Source: Nocardia fluminea (lineage in GTDB: Bacteria > Actinomycetota > Actinomycetes > Mycobacteriales > Mycobacteriaceae). Taken from it: a stretch of 64,000 bases of DNA. Under the pieces are notes generated by a model. The model saw only the letters and a program-made list of their open reading frames with translations, had not been told where the DNA came from and did no database searches. This document shows positions 53,089-62,315 of the stretch, piece after piece (positions within the stretch are counted from its first letter, which is position 1; every line of letters starts with the position of its first letter). The stretch lies in contig NZ_PJMW01000002.1 in assembly GCF_002846365.1 (NCBI RefSeq), positions 186,001-250,000 of the forward strand, read 5' to 3'. The position numbers and the translations under genes were made by a program.

Positions 53089-54315
53089 TCAGCGGGTGAT
53101 GCCGAAGCGGGTGTCTGCCCAGCCGAGCGCGTCGGCGAACGACGCGGCGACGATCTCGCTGTGGTCGATGCCGTCGTATTTGCGGTAGTCGACCGACTCG
53201 CCCCGCCCCTGTTGCTCGGCCACCATCGCGTCGGTCGCCTGCAGCGGGACGGTGAGGTCGGAACGGCCCTGGAGCACGAGAACCGGAACGGTGAATCGCA
53301 GCTCGCTCGGGTCGTTGTCGTCGAGTACTCGCAACAGCCCGGAGACATCGCCGTCGGCGGTGAACACATCCTTCGGCGACAGGCCTCCCCACTTGTCCTT
53401 GTCGCGCAGCCCGCCGGTGCATTCGGAGTCGGCGACCGGCAGCAGGGACTGCGCGCGGCCGGTGAGGAACCGGGCGGGGTCCACATCGGTCACCGTCTGG
53501 GCGCCGCGCACCAGCAGCGGCAGGTACACCGACACATCGCCGGTACCGAGTTTGCCCAGCGGATTCGACGCCGCCCATTTCGCCATGCGCACCTGGTCGC
53601 CGAGGTGCGAGGCGGGCGCCAGCGCGATGGCGCCGAGCAGGGGCGTGTTCGGCGTCCACCCCGCGGCGTCGACGGCGGCGAACAGGGCCGCGTGGCCACC
53701 CTGCGAATGCCCCATCGCCACCCAGCGCGAGCCGACGGATTTGTCGACACCCCTTGCCGCCGTCGCGATATCGGCCATCGCGCGCTGCTCGGTTTCGCCG
53801 ATCATGTACCCGTGACCGCCCGGTGTGCCCAAGCCCTGGTAGTCGGTCCTGGCGACCGCGTACCCCTTGGCTACCCAGCGAGCCTGTTCGTCCCGGCTCG
53901 GGGACGATCCTTCCGAGCGCGACGCCGCGCAGACATCGGCGACTCCGGTACTACCGGGCCCCCAGGAAATGAGCGGCCAACCACCTTCGGGCGCATTCCC
54001 TTCCGGCACCGCGAGCGTCCCCGACACCGCGACGGGCTTCTCCTGCGCGTCCAGCGACCGGTACAACGTGAGGTAGTTGCGGGCGCCGGGCACCGCCTGC
54101 GGACCGGTGAGCGACTGCGCGCGGATCACCGAACCGCGCTGTCCCGGAATCGATTCCGCACCAGGGTTGTAGAACGCGGAAAGCGGTGCGGCCGCAGCGA
54201 ATTCGGCAGGCCGACTGTCCTGGGCGCAGGCCGATGCGAACAGCGCGAGGCACCCTGCCGCGATCACCCGAGCAATACGTGTGTACAAGTTTCCCCCGAT
54301 ACGCCGACGGCCCAT
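53089..54315 (-). CDS. secreted lipase / alpha-beta hydrolase
   Basis: A 408-aa exported protein. The N-terminal signal peptide ends near FASACAQ, which could be a lipoprotein cysteine. The nucleophile elbow is GHSQGG, the acid lies in LQGRSDLTVP, and the His in YDGIDHSE. The family is the LIP-type secreted lipases common in Nocardia and mycobacteria. ATG at 54315 or TTG at 54288 (just after GGGGGA) are both possible starts. Confidence 0.88.
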   Translation of the reverse strand: MGRRRIGGNLYTRIARVIAAGCLALFASACAQDSRPAEFAAAAPLSAFYNPGAESIPGQRGSVIRAQSLTGPQAVPGARNYLTLYRSLDAQEKPVAVSGTLAVPEGNAPEGGWPLISWGPGSTGVADVCAASRSEGSSPSRDEQARWVAKGYAVARTDYQGLGTPGGHGYMIGETEQRAMADIATAARGVDKSVGSRWVAMGHSQGGHAALFAAVDAAGWTPNTPLLGAIALAPASHLGDQVRMAKWAASNPLGKLGTGDVSVYLPLLVRGAQTVTDVDPARFLTGRAQSLLPVADSECTGGLRDKDKWGGLSPKDVFTADGDVSGLLRVLDDNDPSELRFTVPVLVLQGRSDLTVPLQATDAMVAEQQGRGESVDYRKYDGIDHSEIVAASFADALGWADTRFGITR

Positions 54316-54398
54316 GACGTGGCCGATAAACCGCCGACCAGGTTACTCGATGCCGGCCGGACGGCTGGGCGCCCCAGGAGCCCAGCCGTCCACCGGAC

Positions 54399-55265
54399 TC
54401 AGCTCAGAACCCGACCGAGGAAGTCGCGGATCAGCGCGGCGATCTCGGGTCCGTGCGTCTCCAGCGCGAAGTGACCTGCGTCGAGCAGGTGTAGTTCGGC
54501 ATCGGGCAGGTCGCGCAGATACGCTCGGGCGCCATCGGCGCCGAAGATCTCGTCGTGGGAACCCCAGGCGATGAGCGTCGGTGGCCGGTACTGCGCGAAG
54601 TACTTCTGGAAGGCGGGGTAACCGTCGAGGTTGTTCTTGTAGTCGAAGAACAGTTCCAGCTGGATCTCCTTGTTGCCCGGGCGGTCGAGGTAGGCCTGAT
54701 CGAGGGTCCACGCATCCGGGCTCACCAGCGCGAGCCGGTCGGCCGGAACACCGTGCGTGTACTGCCATTTCGTCGCGTCGAGCTCGAGCAGCTCGCGCAC
54801 CTGGGGCTCGTGGGTGACGCGGTCGTTCGCGTGCGCGAACAGCACCTCCCAGAACGGGGTGAACCCTTCGAGGTAGGCATTGCCGCTCTGGGTGATGATC
54901 GCGGTGATCCGCTCGGGCTGACGCGAAGCGATGCGCAGGCCGATGGGGGCACCGTAGTCCTGGATGTAGATCGCGAATCGGTCGACACCGAGGGTGTCGA
55001 GCAGTTCCAAGGTGATCGTGGTGAGTGCGTCGAAGCTGTAATCGAATTCGCCGACCGACGGCATGGCCGACTGGCCGAAGCCGAGATGATCGGGCGCGAT
55101 CACATGATAGTCGTCGGCCAGTGCGGGGATCAGGTTGCGGAACATGGCCGAGCTGGACGGGAAGCCGTGCAGCAGAAGCAGAGTCGGCTTGTTCGAGTCG
55201 CCTGCCTCGCGGTAGAAGACCGAGTGACCCTGGATCTCGACGGTGCGGTGGCTGATCTGGTTCAT
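54399..55265 (-). CDS. alpha/beta hydrolase, epoxide-hydrolase/dehalogenase type
   Basis: A 288-aa enzyme. The oxyanion region is LLHGFPSSSAMF. The nucleophile position is IQDYGAP, giving an Asp nucleophile as in epoxide hydrolases and haloalkane dehalogenases rather than a serine esterase. The catalytic His is in DAGHFALE. It lies 70 bp after an MFS gene on the same strand. Confidence 0.85.
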   Translation of the reverse strand: MNQISHRTVEIQGHSVFYREAGDSNKPTLLLLHGFPSSSAMFRNLIPALADDYHVIAPDHLGFGQSAMPSVGEFDYSFDALTTITLELLDTLGVDRFAIYIQDYGAPIGLRIASRQPERITAIITQSGNAYLEGFTPFWEVLFAHANDRVTHEPQVRELLELDATKWQYTHGVPADRLALVSPDAWTLDQAYLDRPGNKEIQLELFFDYKNNLDGYPAFQKYFAQYRPPTLIAWGSHDEIFGADGARAYLRDLPDAELHLLDAGHFALETHGPEIAALIRDFLGRVLS

Positions 55266-55335
55266 CGTAAATCTCTTTCTGTGGGGGTGATACTCGCGCC
55301 GAGCCCGGGATCTCCGGCACGCTCGGCCGGGGGAT

Positions 55336-56490
55336 TCAGACGGTGACCGGTTCGCGACGGCTGACCGGGGTGATCAGTCCGACGGCGACGACGGTGAACA
55401 CCAGGCCGAGGGCGAAATAGCCGCGATAGCTGTCGGTGAGGGCGTGCACGACGGTGGCCACGCCGAGCCCGGAGGCGGCGGCGAGCTGGTGGATCACCCA
55501 GGCGGGCGCCAGTGTGCTGCCCATCCGAGCGGGGTCGAGACCACGCGACAGGATCGCCATGGTCAGCGGGATGACCGGGAACGAGGCGATGCCGAACAGC
55601 ACGGCGACCACGACCAGCACCCGCGGCCCCGGCGCGAACACCGCGGGCAGCAAGGCGGCCAGGCGCACCGAGTACAGCACCCGCAGTAGCGATTCCGGTG
55701 GGTAGTGCCGCAACAGCCGCACCATCGCGGCCGAGGTCAGCCCGGCCGCCAGCGCGGCCGACGCCACGAGCCTGCCCGCACCGGCCACCGACCAGCCTTG
55801 TTCCACCGCGTGTTTCGGCAGCATCAAGACGACCACGTACATGGTCGCCGCGTGGAAACCGAAGGACACCAGCACTTTCCACCGGCCGGCCAGCGATTTT
55901 CCGACGCCCGCGCCGGTGCTCACCCGCTGACCGACGGGCAGCAGCAGCCACAGCACGACGGTGGCGGCCAGGCCGATCGCGCCGAGCAGCGCGAAGGTGG
56001 CGCGCACACCGATCGGGTCGAACAGCGCGGTCGCCGCCCACGGCGTGATCAGCTGGCCGAGGTTGATGCCGATCGCGGCCCGTGCCATGGCCGGGCCGAC
56101 CTGCGCACCGTGTGCGCGCCCGAGCAGGGTGGTCACGGTGAGGGTCGACGAGGCCGCGAAGCCCAATCCGCCGAGCACCATATAGGCCGCGACGAACTGC
56201 CAGGTCTGGGTGACCGCGGCCAGCACCACATAGCTACTCGAGATCAAGGTGAGCCCGCCGATCAGCACGCGTTCGGGACCGAGCAGGTCGAGCAACCGGC
56301 CGATGCTCGGTTGGGCCAGGCCGGTGACCGCGGTGCTCAACGCCGCGGCTACGGCCAGCGCAGTCGCCGAAACGCCGTACGCGGTGGCGGTGGGAGCGAA
56401 GAACACGCCCATGGTGAAGTTCAGGCCGAATGAAACGGTCATCGCCGTCAGTCCTGCCCACGCGAGATGCTCACGCCGCATACCCGTCAC
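55336..56490 (-). CDS. MFS transporter
   Basis: A 384-aa protein with about 12 hydrophobic segments. The loop-2/3 region GRLLDLLGPERVLIGG matches the major facilitator signature. The cargo is unknown. The co-directional epoxide-hydrolase-like gene downstream suggests a common substrate class. Confidence 0.87.
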   Translation of the reverse strand: MTGMRREHLAWAGLTAMTVSFGLNFTMGVFFAPTATAYGVSATALAVAAALSTAVTGLAQPSIGRLLDLLGPERVLIGGLTLISSSYVVLAAVTQTWQFVAAYMVLGGLGFAASSTLTVTTLLGRAHGAQVGPAMARAAIGINLGQLITPWAATALFDPIGVRATFALLGAIGLAATVVLWLLLPVGQRVSTGAGVGKSLAGRWKVLVSFGFHAATMYVVVLMLPKHAVEQGWSVAGAGRLVASAALAAGLTSAAMVRLLRHYPPESLLRVLYSVRLAALLPAVFAPGPRVLVVVAVLFGIASFPVIPLTMAILSRGLDPARMGSTLAPAWVIHQLAAASGLGVATVVHALTDSYRGYFALGLVFTVVAVGLITPVSRREPVTV

Positions 56491-56680
56491 GTCCTAACTT
56501 GCTAAACCGCTTTCAGCGGTTAGAACACGACGATCAGGAACCCTATTCCTTCGTCACGAATGTCATCGGCGCGAAAACGGTTCGCAGCCGGGCGGATTCA
56601 GCGGCGTGCAGGTCTCCTACGCCGCAGACACGAACGGCGCGTTCACCAGGGGGTGAACGCGCCGGACGGTGGAGAACGGA

Positions 56681-57145
56681 CTAGCGGCCGATCGAGGCCG
56701 ACATCACGCGAGTAGCCGAGATCAGGCCGTCGATCAGGTTGCCCTGACGGAACGAGGCGAGGGCGGCGGTGACGCCGAGCTGGCAGATGCGGTCGTTGGC
56801 GCGCTCGGCCACGTTCGCACCGGAGCGGACCTCGATCGCGCCCTGGTTCGGGGACACGGCGATGAGCACCGAATCCGCCCACTCCGGGGTGTTCGGCAGG
56901 ATCGCGTCGGCACCGGCCGCGGGATCGGTGCCGAGGTCGCCGAGGTAGATGTTGAAGCGGATCTTGGTGGCGCGGGTCGCCTCGGTGAGCGCGTTGTCGA
57001 GAGAGATGCGCTCCCGATCGGAGAACGGCACCTCGTCGAACACGGTCCCGGGCTCGTGCACGCCGGACACACGGCCACTGCTGGTGAGGGCGAACCCGTG
57101 CGGCAGGTCGGCCTCGACCACCGCGGGCCAATTAGAACTTGCCAC
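56681..57145 (-). CDS. DUF5130 protein (TPM-like fold)
   Basis: A 154-aa protein. The order of blocks, with the polypeptide IRFNIYLGDLG and the following VLIAVSPNQGAIEVRSGANV, matches the conserved actinobacterial DUF5130 family, which is found next to pepN in mycobacteria. Its start overlaps the end of the next upstream gene by 14 bp. No function is established. Confidence 0.75.
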   Translation of the reverse strand: MASSNWPAVVEADLPHGFALTSSGRVSGVHEPGTVFDEVPFSDRERISLDNALTEATRATKIRFNIYLGDLGTDPAAGADAILPNTPEWADSVLIAVSPNQGAIEVRSGANVAERANDRICQLGVTAALASFRQGNLIDGLISATRVMSASIGR

Positions 57146-57410
57146 TTGCCCGGCCTCCGATCAGGTCCGCATGCGCGGTTTCGAGAGCCGCATGACTGCC
57201 ATGCGGCTCGGCGGTGTGGTGCCCCGCCGCGGCGGTCACCTCATCGGTTGCACTCCACAGCACCGGCCGGTGGGTCCACTTCTGCCCGAGTGCGAAGTGG
57301 GCCGGCTTCTCACCGGGGAATGGCTTACCGAGAAAGGACAAACCCGCGATCGCGAAGTAGATCGCGGCCGGGATGCCGACGAAGATCAGCACTGTCTCGA
57401 GAATGCTCAC
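57132..57410 (-). CDS. small membrane protein, CtaJ-like aa3-oxidase subunit
   Basis: A 92-aa protein with one membrane helix (VLIFVGIPAAIYFAIAGLSFL, residues ~7-27 in part) and a His-rich soluble tail. A conserved small gene at this place in mycobacteria encodes CtaJ, an accessory subunit of the aa3 cytochrome oxidase in the supercomplex. This assignment is by remembered synteny and overall form. The GTG at 57410 is the start. It overlaps the DUF5130 gene. Confidence 0.55.
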   Translation of the reverse strand: MSILETVLIFVGIPAAIYFAIAGLSFLGKPFPGEKPAHFALGQKWTHRPVLWSATDEVTAAAGHHTAEPHGSHAALETAHADLIGGRASGKF

Positions 57411-57484
57411 GCACCAACGGTAGACGATGCTGTGTAGTAGTTCATCCTCCGGCTGGCAGTTCCCGCACCGCGTGTCCGGTGCGG

Positions 57485-59086
57485 CTACACCAACCAGGCC
57501 GCCGCGTTCGGTGGCAACCGGTCGTCGGCGACCGGAGCACTCGACAGCAGCACCTCCCCCGGCGGCAGCTGGATCGGTCCGTCCGAGGCGTTGAGCACGC
57601 AGGTCAGCCCGCCCGGGCGGCGGAAGGCGAGGCAGCCGTCGGGACTGCCGTACCACTCGATCCGCTGACCGGCGAACTCCGGCCGGGTGGCGCGCAGGTC
57701 GATCGCGAGCCGGTACAGCGACAGCGTCGAGTGCAGAGTCTCCAGCTGTGCTTCGACGGTGCGGTCGGCCCAGTCGGCCGGGATCGGCAGCCACGGCGCG
57801 CCCTCGGTGAAACCGAACGGCGTGGTCGCGCCCTCCCACGGCATCGGAACCCGGCAGCCGTCGCGACCGCGTTCCCGGTGACCCGTGCGCTCCCACACGG
57901 GGTCCTGGAGGACGTCCTCGGGCAGGTCGTCGACATTGGGCAGGGCCAGTTCGGCGCCGTTGTAGATGAACACCGCGCCGGGCAGGGCGAGTTCGACCAT
58001 CATCATCGCCCTCGATCGCGCGACCCCGGTCTTGCCGCCGCCGTATCGGGTCACCTCCCGTTCGATGTCGTGATTGGACAGCGTCCAGGTGGGTGGTGCG
58101 CCCGCGTCGGCGACCGCCTCGAGGGAGTGCGTGATCGCGTCGTGGACACCCTGCGCGGTGAAGGGGGTCTCGGCGAGGCGGAAGTTGAACGCCAGGTGCA
58201 GCTCGTCGGGGCGGACGTATTCGCCGAAACGGACGTTGTCGTCGACCCACACCTCGCCGATCGACACCGCGTGCGGATAGTCGTCGAGCACCGTGCGGAT
58301 GCGACGGTGGATGGCGTGCACGCCCGGGTTGTTGAAGCGGGGATCGTCGTCGTCGTGGACGAGCATCTTGGTCTCGACCCGGTCCATGTCGGGCAGGCCT
58401 TCCGGCTTGGCCATCCCGTGTGCGACATCGAGGCGGAAACCGTCGACACCGCGGTCGAGCCAGAAGCGCAGGGTCTTTTCGAAATCGTCGGCGACCTCGG
58501 GGTTGTCCCAGTTCAGATCGGGTTGCTCGGGCGCGAAGATGTGCAGATACCACTGCCCCGGAGTGCCGTCGGGCTCGGTGATCCTGGTCCAGGCGGGGCC
58601 GCCGAAGATGCTCGGCCAGTTGTTGGGTGGCTCGTCCCCGTTCTCGCCGCGGCCGTCGCGGAAGATGTAGCGCGCGCGTTCCGGGCTGCCCGGAGCGGCC
58701 TCCAGCGCCTCGGCGAACCACGCGTGTTCGATGCTGGTGTGGTTGGGCACCAGATCCATCGTCACTTTGATCTCGCGGTCGTGCGCCTCCGCGATCAACT
58801 CGTCCAGCGCCGCCAGCCCGCCGAAGAGCGGGTCGATATCGCGCGGGTCGGACACGTCGTAGCCACCGTCGGCCTGTGGTGACCGCATCACCGGACAGAT
58901 CCACAGCGCGTCGACGCCCAATAGCTCCAGGTATCCCATCTTCTCGCGGACACCGCCCAGGTCACCGACACCGTCACCATCGGAGTCGGCGAACGAACGC
59001 GGATAGACCTGATAGAACACGGCGGTTTTCCACCACGGAGCGGTGCTTGCTTCCCCCGGCACCGGCGAGGCAGGTGTCTGTGTCAC
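57485..59086 (-). CDS. aglA: alpha-glucosidase, GH13 family
   Basis: A 533-aa glycoside hydrolase. The N-terminal block is WWKTAVFYQVYPRSFADSDGDG. The catalytic residues lie in DGFRLDVAHG (nucleophile Asp), IGEVWV (acid/base Glu) and TLSNHD (third Asp). It would hydrolyse alpha-1,4 or alpha-1,6 glucosides such as maltose or isomaltose. The GTG at 59086 is the likely start. An upstream TTG at 59116 would run through a repeated GCAATATT operator-like region. It corresponds to Rv2471. Confidence 0.92.
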   Translation of the reverse strand: MTQTPASPVPGEASTAPWWKTAVFYQVYPRSFADSDGDGVGDLGGVREKMGYLELLGVDALWICPVMRSPQADGGYDVSDPRDIDPLFGGLAALDELIAEAHDREIKVTMDLVPNHTSIEHAWFAEALEAAPGSPERARYIFRDGRGENGDEPPNNWPSIFGGPAWTRITEPDGTPGQWYLHIFAPEQPDLNWDNPEVADDFEKTLRFWLDRGVDGFRLDVAHGMAKPEGLPDMDRVETKMLVHDDDDPRFNNPGVHAIHRRIRTVLDDYPHAVSIGEVWVDDNVRFGEYVRPDELHLAFNFRLAETPFTAQGVHDAITHSLEAVADAGAPPTWTLSNHDIEREVTRYGGGKTGVARSRAMMMVELALPGAVFIYNGAELALPNVDDLPEDVLQDPVWERTGHRERGRDGCRVPMPWEGATTPFGFTEGAPWLPIPADWADRTVEAQLETLHSTLSLYRLAIDLRATRPEFAGQRIEWYGSPDGCLAFRRPGGLTCVLNASDGPIQLPPGEVLLSSAPVADDRLPPNAAAWLV

Positions 59087-59090
59087 ACCC

Positions 59091-59121
59091 GCAATATTGC
59101 CAAAGATCGCCCGCAATATTC
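59091..59121. promoter_or_regulatory. operator-like repeats upstream of aglA
   Basis: The perfect palindrome GCAATATTGC (59091-59100) is followed by GCAATATT again near 59113-59121. Both lie just upstream of the alpha-glucosidase start. They could bind a sugar-responsive repressor or form part of the promoter. Confidence 0.4.
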
Positions 59122-59293
59122 ATGTGGGGCGAGACTTTCTGCGAAGACGGCAAATCACCAGCGTTCGCCACGCCACAGCGAAACATCGTGGTAAAGGGCG
59201 GCATCGAGGCGAAACCGGGCGGCCATCTGCCGGTCATCAGCGAACAGCGGGCACCCGTAGGCTCTGGATGAGCCTATGAGGGCACTCGTACCG

Positions 59294-59704
59294 CTACGGA
59301 GCGTTTTGCAGGGACGCCGCTGCCATCTGGAAGTAGTCCAGCAGCGCTTTGCGGTGCTCGTCGTCGAGGATCGACGGTTCGATCTCGCCGACCGCGATCC
59401 GCATGCATCGCATCCAGGCGTCGCGCTCGAGCGGCCCGATGACGAACGGGTTGTGCCGCATGCGCAGGCGTGGGTGCCCGCGCTCGTCGGAGTAGGTGCG
59501 CGGCCCGCCCCAGTACTGTTCGAGGAACATCCGGAACCGGCGTTCGGCCGGGCCGAGGTCCTCCTCGGGATACAGCGGACGCAGGATCTCGTCGGCCGCG
59601 ACCTCGCGATAGAACACCGACACCAGACGGCGAAACGTCTCCGCGCCGCCCACGGCTTCGTAGAAGGAGGTCGTTGTCTGCTCACCGGAAGTCACGCGCT
59701 CCAT
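59294..59704 (-). CDS. glbO: group II truncated haemoglobin (trHbO)
   Basis: A 136-aa haem protein. The proximal-His region is [14 protein letters not shown]. Other typical parts are SFYEAVGG near the start and [16 protein letters not shown], including the Tyr/Trp sites that bind haem ligands in group II globins. It would bind O2 or NO. It sits beside aglA as in M. tuberculosis (Rv2470-Rv2471). A GTG three codons downstream is another start option. Confidence 0.93.
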   Translation of the reverse strand: MERVTSGEQTTTSFYEAVGGAETFRRLVSVFYREVAADEILRPLYPEEDLGPAERRFRMFLEQYWGGPRTYSDERGHPRLRMRHNPFVIGPLERDAWMRCMRIAVGEIEPSILDDEHRKALLDYFQMAAASLQNAP

Positions 59705-59868
59705 TGTGCCCCGATCACCGCGGTCACGAACGCGCTGCCCTTCAACCACAGTTCATCCCGAAGTTTGAAAAATAGCCGTGCAATACCGGCGGAACCATGG
59801 TCAACTGGGGGCAGTATCGGCCCCAGATACCACATGATCCTGCCAATCATGAAATTGAGGTCAACGAG

Positions 59869-60582
59869 ATGAAGCAGCGACCGAGCGCCCGTTCACACGA
59901 GGCGCGCACGCACCGACAACTCCAGCCCGCCGACGTCCACAATCGTGGCTCGGGGGCTGTTCCGCTGCATATCTTGTCCGATCACCATCCGGGCGCACAC
60001 GGTCTTCACGACCTGCCGCATCTCCCCGCGCCGTTGCATCTCGCCGGAGACCACGACGCCGCCGCATGGCGCAAACGCCGGGTCCTCCTCCTCAACGCCA
60101 CCTACGAGCCGCTCACCGCGTTGTCCGCGCGGCGCGCTGTGGTGCTGCTGATCTGCGCCAAAGCAGACGCCGTCCACGACGATCCCGAAGGACCGGTCCT
60201 GCATTCCGCGGGCTCCGAAGTAGCGATTCCCTCCGTCATCCGCCTGCGCACCTATGTGCGCGTGCCCTACCGCGCCCGCGTGCCGATGACCCGCGCCGCG
60301 CTCATGCATCGCGATCACTACCGATGCGGGTACTGCGGCGGCAAGGCCGAGACCATCGACCACGTGATCCCCCGCAGTCGCGGCGGCGAGCACTCGTGGG
60401 AGAACTGCGTCGCCAGCTGCGCCCCCTGCAATCACCGCAAGGCCGACAAGATGCTGGCCGACCTGGGCTGGCACCTGCGCCACCCGCTGGTCTCCCCCAA
60501 GGGCCCGCACTGGCGGCTGCTGTCCACCACCGCCGATCTGGATCCGATCTGGTTGCAGTACCTCGGCGAAGGAGCCGCCTGA
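59869..60582 (+). CDS. HNH endonuclease
   Basis: A 237-aa protein. The C-terminal HNH domain has the zinc pair CGYC, the catalytic TIDHVIPRSRGGEHSWENC, and a second pair CAPCNHRKAD. The N-terminal ~100 residues contain His-rich and NATYEPLTALSARRAV blocks typical of the actinobacterial housekeeping HNH proteins next to glbO. The ATG at 59869 has TTGAGG 8 bases upstream; an earlier ATG at 59797 is less likely. Its cellular role is unclear. Confidence 0.88.
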   Translation: MKQRPSARSHEARTHRQLQPADVHNRGSGAVPLHILSDHHPGAHGLHDLPHLPAPLHLAGDHDAAAWRKRRVLLLNATYEPLTALSARRAVVLLICAKADAVHDDPEGPVLHSAGSEVAIPSVIRLRTYVRVPYRARVPMTRAALMHRDHYRCGYCGGKAETIDHVIPRSRGGEHSWENCVASCAPCNHRKADKMLADLGWHLRHPLVSPKGPHWRLLSTTADLDPIWLQYLGEGAA

Positions 60583-60599
60583 CATCCCGCTCGATCGAC

Positions 60600-61169
60600 T
60601 CAGGCGCTCTCGATGACCATCGTCGCCCACGTCCCCGGCTCGAGCGCTTCGAAGATGTGGGGGAGATCGCCCAGGTAGCGGATGTAGTCACCGGGGCGCA
60701 TCTCCACGGGCTCGTCCGCGGGCCCCGCCATGGCGCGGCCCGCCGCCAGGACGACATGTTCGACGACGCCGGGGCTGTGCGGATCCGAGCGACGGGTATG
60801 GCCGGGTTCGGCCGCGATGCGATACACATCACAGCGAGTGTGTGACTGACCGGCTGCGAGCAATGTCACCCGATAGTCGGCATCGGCCGAGGGGACCGGC
60901 GCGCCCTCGTCGGCGCGGATCACCTGAACATTGGCGCGCGGCGGGTCGAGCAGCCGCGAGAACGGCATTTCGAGGGCGACGCACAGTGCCCAGAGGGTCT
61001 CCAGGCTGGGATTGCCGGTGCCCGATTCCAGTTGCGACAGTGTGGATTTCGCGACACCCGCCCGATGGGCGACCTCGGTCAGCGACAGGCCGGCGCGAGC
61101 GCGTTCACGGCGCAACGCCGCGGCGATCACCGCCTGAGGCGGTCCGACGACGGGGTCCTGGCGGTCCAT
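60600..61169 (-). CDS. XRE-cupin transcriptional regulator
   Basis: A 189-aa protein. A Cro/CI HTH lies at residues ~15-70 (GLSLTEVAHRAGVAKSTLSQLESGTGNPSLETLWAL), and a C-terminal cupin domain follows (VVEHVVLAAG ... PGDYIRYLGDLPH). It is divergent from azlCD with a 67-bp gap and most probably controls it. Confidence 0.92.
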   Translation of the reverse strand: MDRQDPVVGPPQAVIAAALRRERARAGLSLTEVAHRAGVAKSTLSQLESGTGNPSLETLWALCVALEMPFSRLLDPPRANVQVIRADEGAPVPSADADYRVTLLAAGQSHTRCDVYRIAAEPGHTRRSDPHSPGVVEHVVLAAGRAMAGPADEPVEMRPGDYIRYLGDLPHIFEALEPGTWATMVIESA

Positions 61170-61199
61170 CTACGCCTCCTGAGCGCTGGCGATACCGCG

Positions 61200-61229
61200 T
61201 TGACTTTACCCACCCCGTGCGTTCAATAT
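61200..61229 (+). promoter_or_regulatory. promoter of azlC, apparently leaderless
   Basis: TTGACT (61200-61205) and CAATAT (61224-61229) are spaced by 18 bases. The azlC ATG begins at 61237, seven bases after the -10, and no ribosome site precedes it. The mRNA may start at or next to the ATG. Confidence 0.5.
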
Positions 61230-61236
61230 AAACAAC

Positions 61237-61923
61237 ATGCGTTCGATCTGGCGAACACTTGACCGGCGAACCGTGGCTGCCGTAGCCGCGGCGTGCTTTG
61301 CCGTCGGCCTGTTCGGGGTGTCCTACGGCGCGTCGACGATCGCGGCCGGGTTCCCGATGTGGATGCCGATCGTCATGGCGGTCACGGTGCTGGCTGGCGG
61401 CTCGGAGCTGCTGTTCTTCGGGATCGTCGCGGCCGGCGGTAGTCCGCTGGCGGCGGTGGTGGCCGGACTGCTGCTCAACGCGCGCCACCTGCCGTACGGA
61501 TTGTCGGCACCGGAGGTGTTCGGGCGCGGCTGGAAGCGGGTGCTCGGCATCCACGTCCTCAACGACGAGTCGGTGGCTTTCGCCACGGCCCCAGGCGACC
61601 AGGAACGCAAACGCGCGGCGTATTGGGCCTGCGGCATCGGCGTGGCACTGTGCTGGCCGTTGGGCGCGACCCTCGGCGCGGCGCTGGGTTCGCTCGTGCC
61701 CGACACCTCGGCGCTCGGTTTGGACGCGGTGTTCCCGGTGATCCTGCTGGCGCTGATCCTGCCCGCCCTGCGGGATCGGGCGACATTGCGCCCGGTGCTG
61801 GTCGGCGCCGGGTTGGCGGTGTCGGTCGCGCCGTTCGTTCCAGCGGGGCTCCCGGTGCTGATCGCGCTGGGCGGACTGGCCTTCGCCCTGCGCCCACCGA
61901 CCCCCGAGCAGGTAGCGGCATGA
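61237..61923 (+). CDS. azlC: AzlC-family amino-acid exporter subunit
   Basis: A 228-aa membrane protein with about six to seven hydrophobic segments. Family parts are GVSYGASTIAAGFPMWMPIVMAVTVLAGGSELLF (in sections) and LLLNARHLPYGLS. With AzlD it forms a branched-chain or related amino-acid exporter. Its stop overlaps the azlD ATG (ATGA). Confidence 0.92.
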   Translation: MRSIWRTLDRRTVAAVAAACFAVGLFGVSYGASTIAAGFPMWMPIVMAVTVLAGGSELLFFGIVAAGGSPLAAVVAGLLLNARHLPYGLSAPEVFGRGWKRVLGIHVLNDESVAFATAPGDQERKRAAYWACGIGVALCWPLGATLGAALGSLVPDTSALGLDAVFPVILLALILPALRDRATLRPVLVGAGLAVSVAPFVPAGLPVLIALGGLAFALRPPTPEQVAA

Positions 61924-62240
61924 ACGCGCCGTATCTGCTGCCCGCCATGCTGGCGCTCGCCGTGGGGACCTATGCCCTGCGATGGACCGGCCCCGCGATG
62001 CGCCATCGGCTGCGGCTGTCCCCCAGGGCGATTCACCTTCTGGACACCGGCGCCCTCGTTCTGCTCGCGGCACTGGTAGCGACAGCCACGCTGCCGACCG
62101 GCTCCGGCCACCTCGGCATCGCCCTACCCGCCGGTGTCGGCGTGGGCGGAGTACTCGCCTGGCGGCGTGCCCCGCTACTCGTCACCGTGCTGGCAGCAGC
62201 CACGACAACCGCTCTACTGCGCCTCATCGGCGTGCACTGA
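61920..62240 (+). CDS. azlD: AzlD-family exporter subunit
   Basis: A 106-aa protein with three to four short hydrophobic segments. It starts with the ATGA overlap with azlC and has the small-subunit pattern (LALAVGTYALRWTGPAMR). It works with AzlC. Confidence 0.9.
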   Translation: MNAPYLLPAMLALAVGTYALRWTGPAMRHRLRLSPRAIHLLDTGALVLLAALVATATLPTGSGHLGIALPAGVGVGGVLAWRRAPLLVTVLAAATTTALLRLIGVH

Positions 62241-62315
62241 CCGGCTGCACCGGCGACCAACAGACCGCCACGATACCCCCGCCCCCTGTCGAGCGGGACT
62301 ACCGCTTCACCCAAT

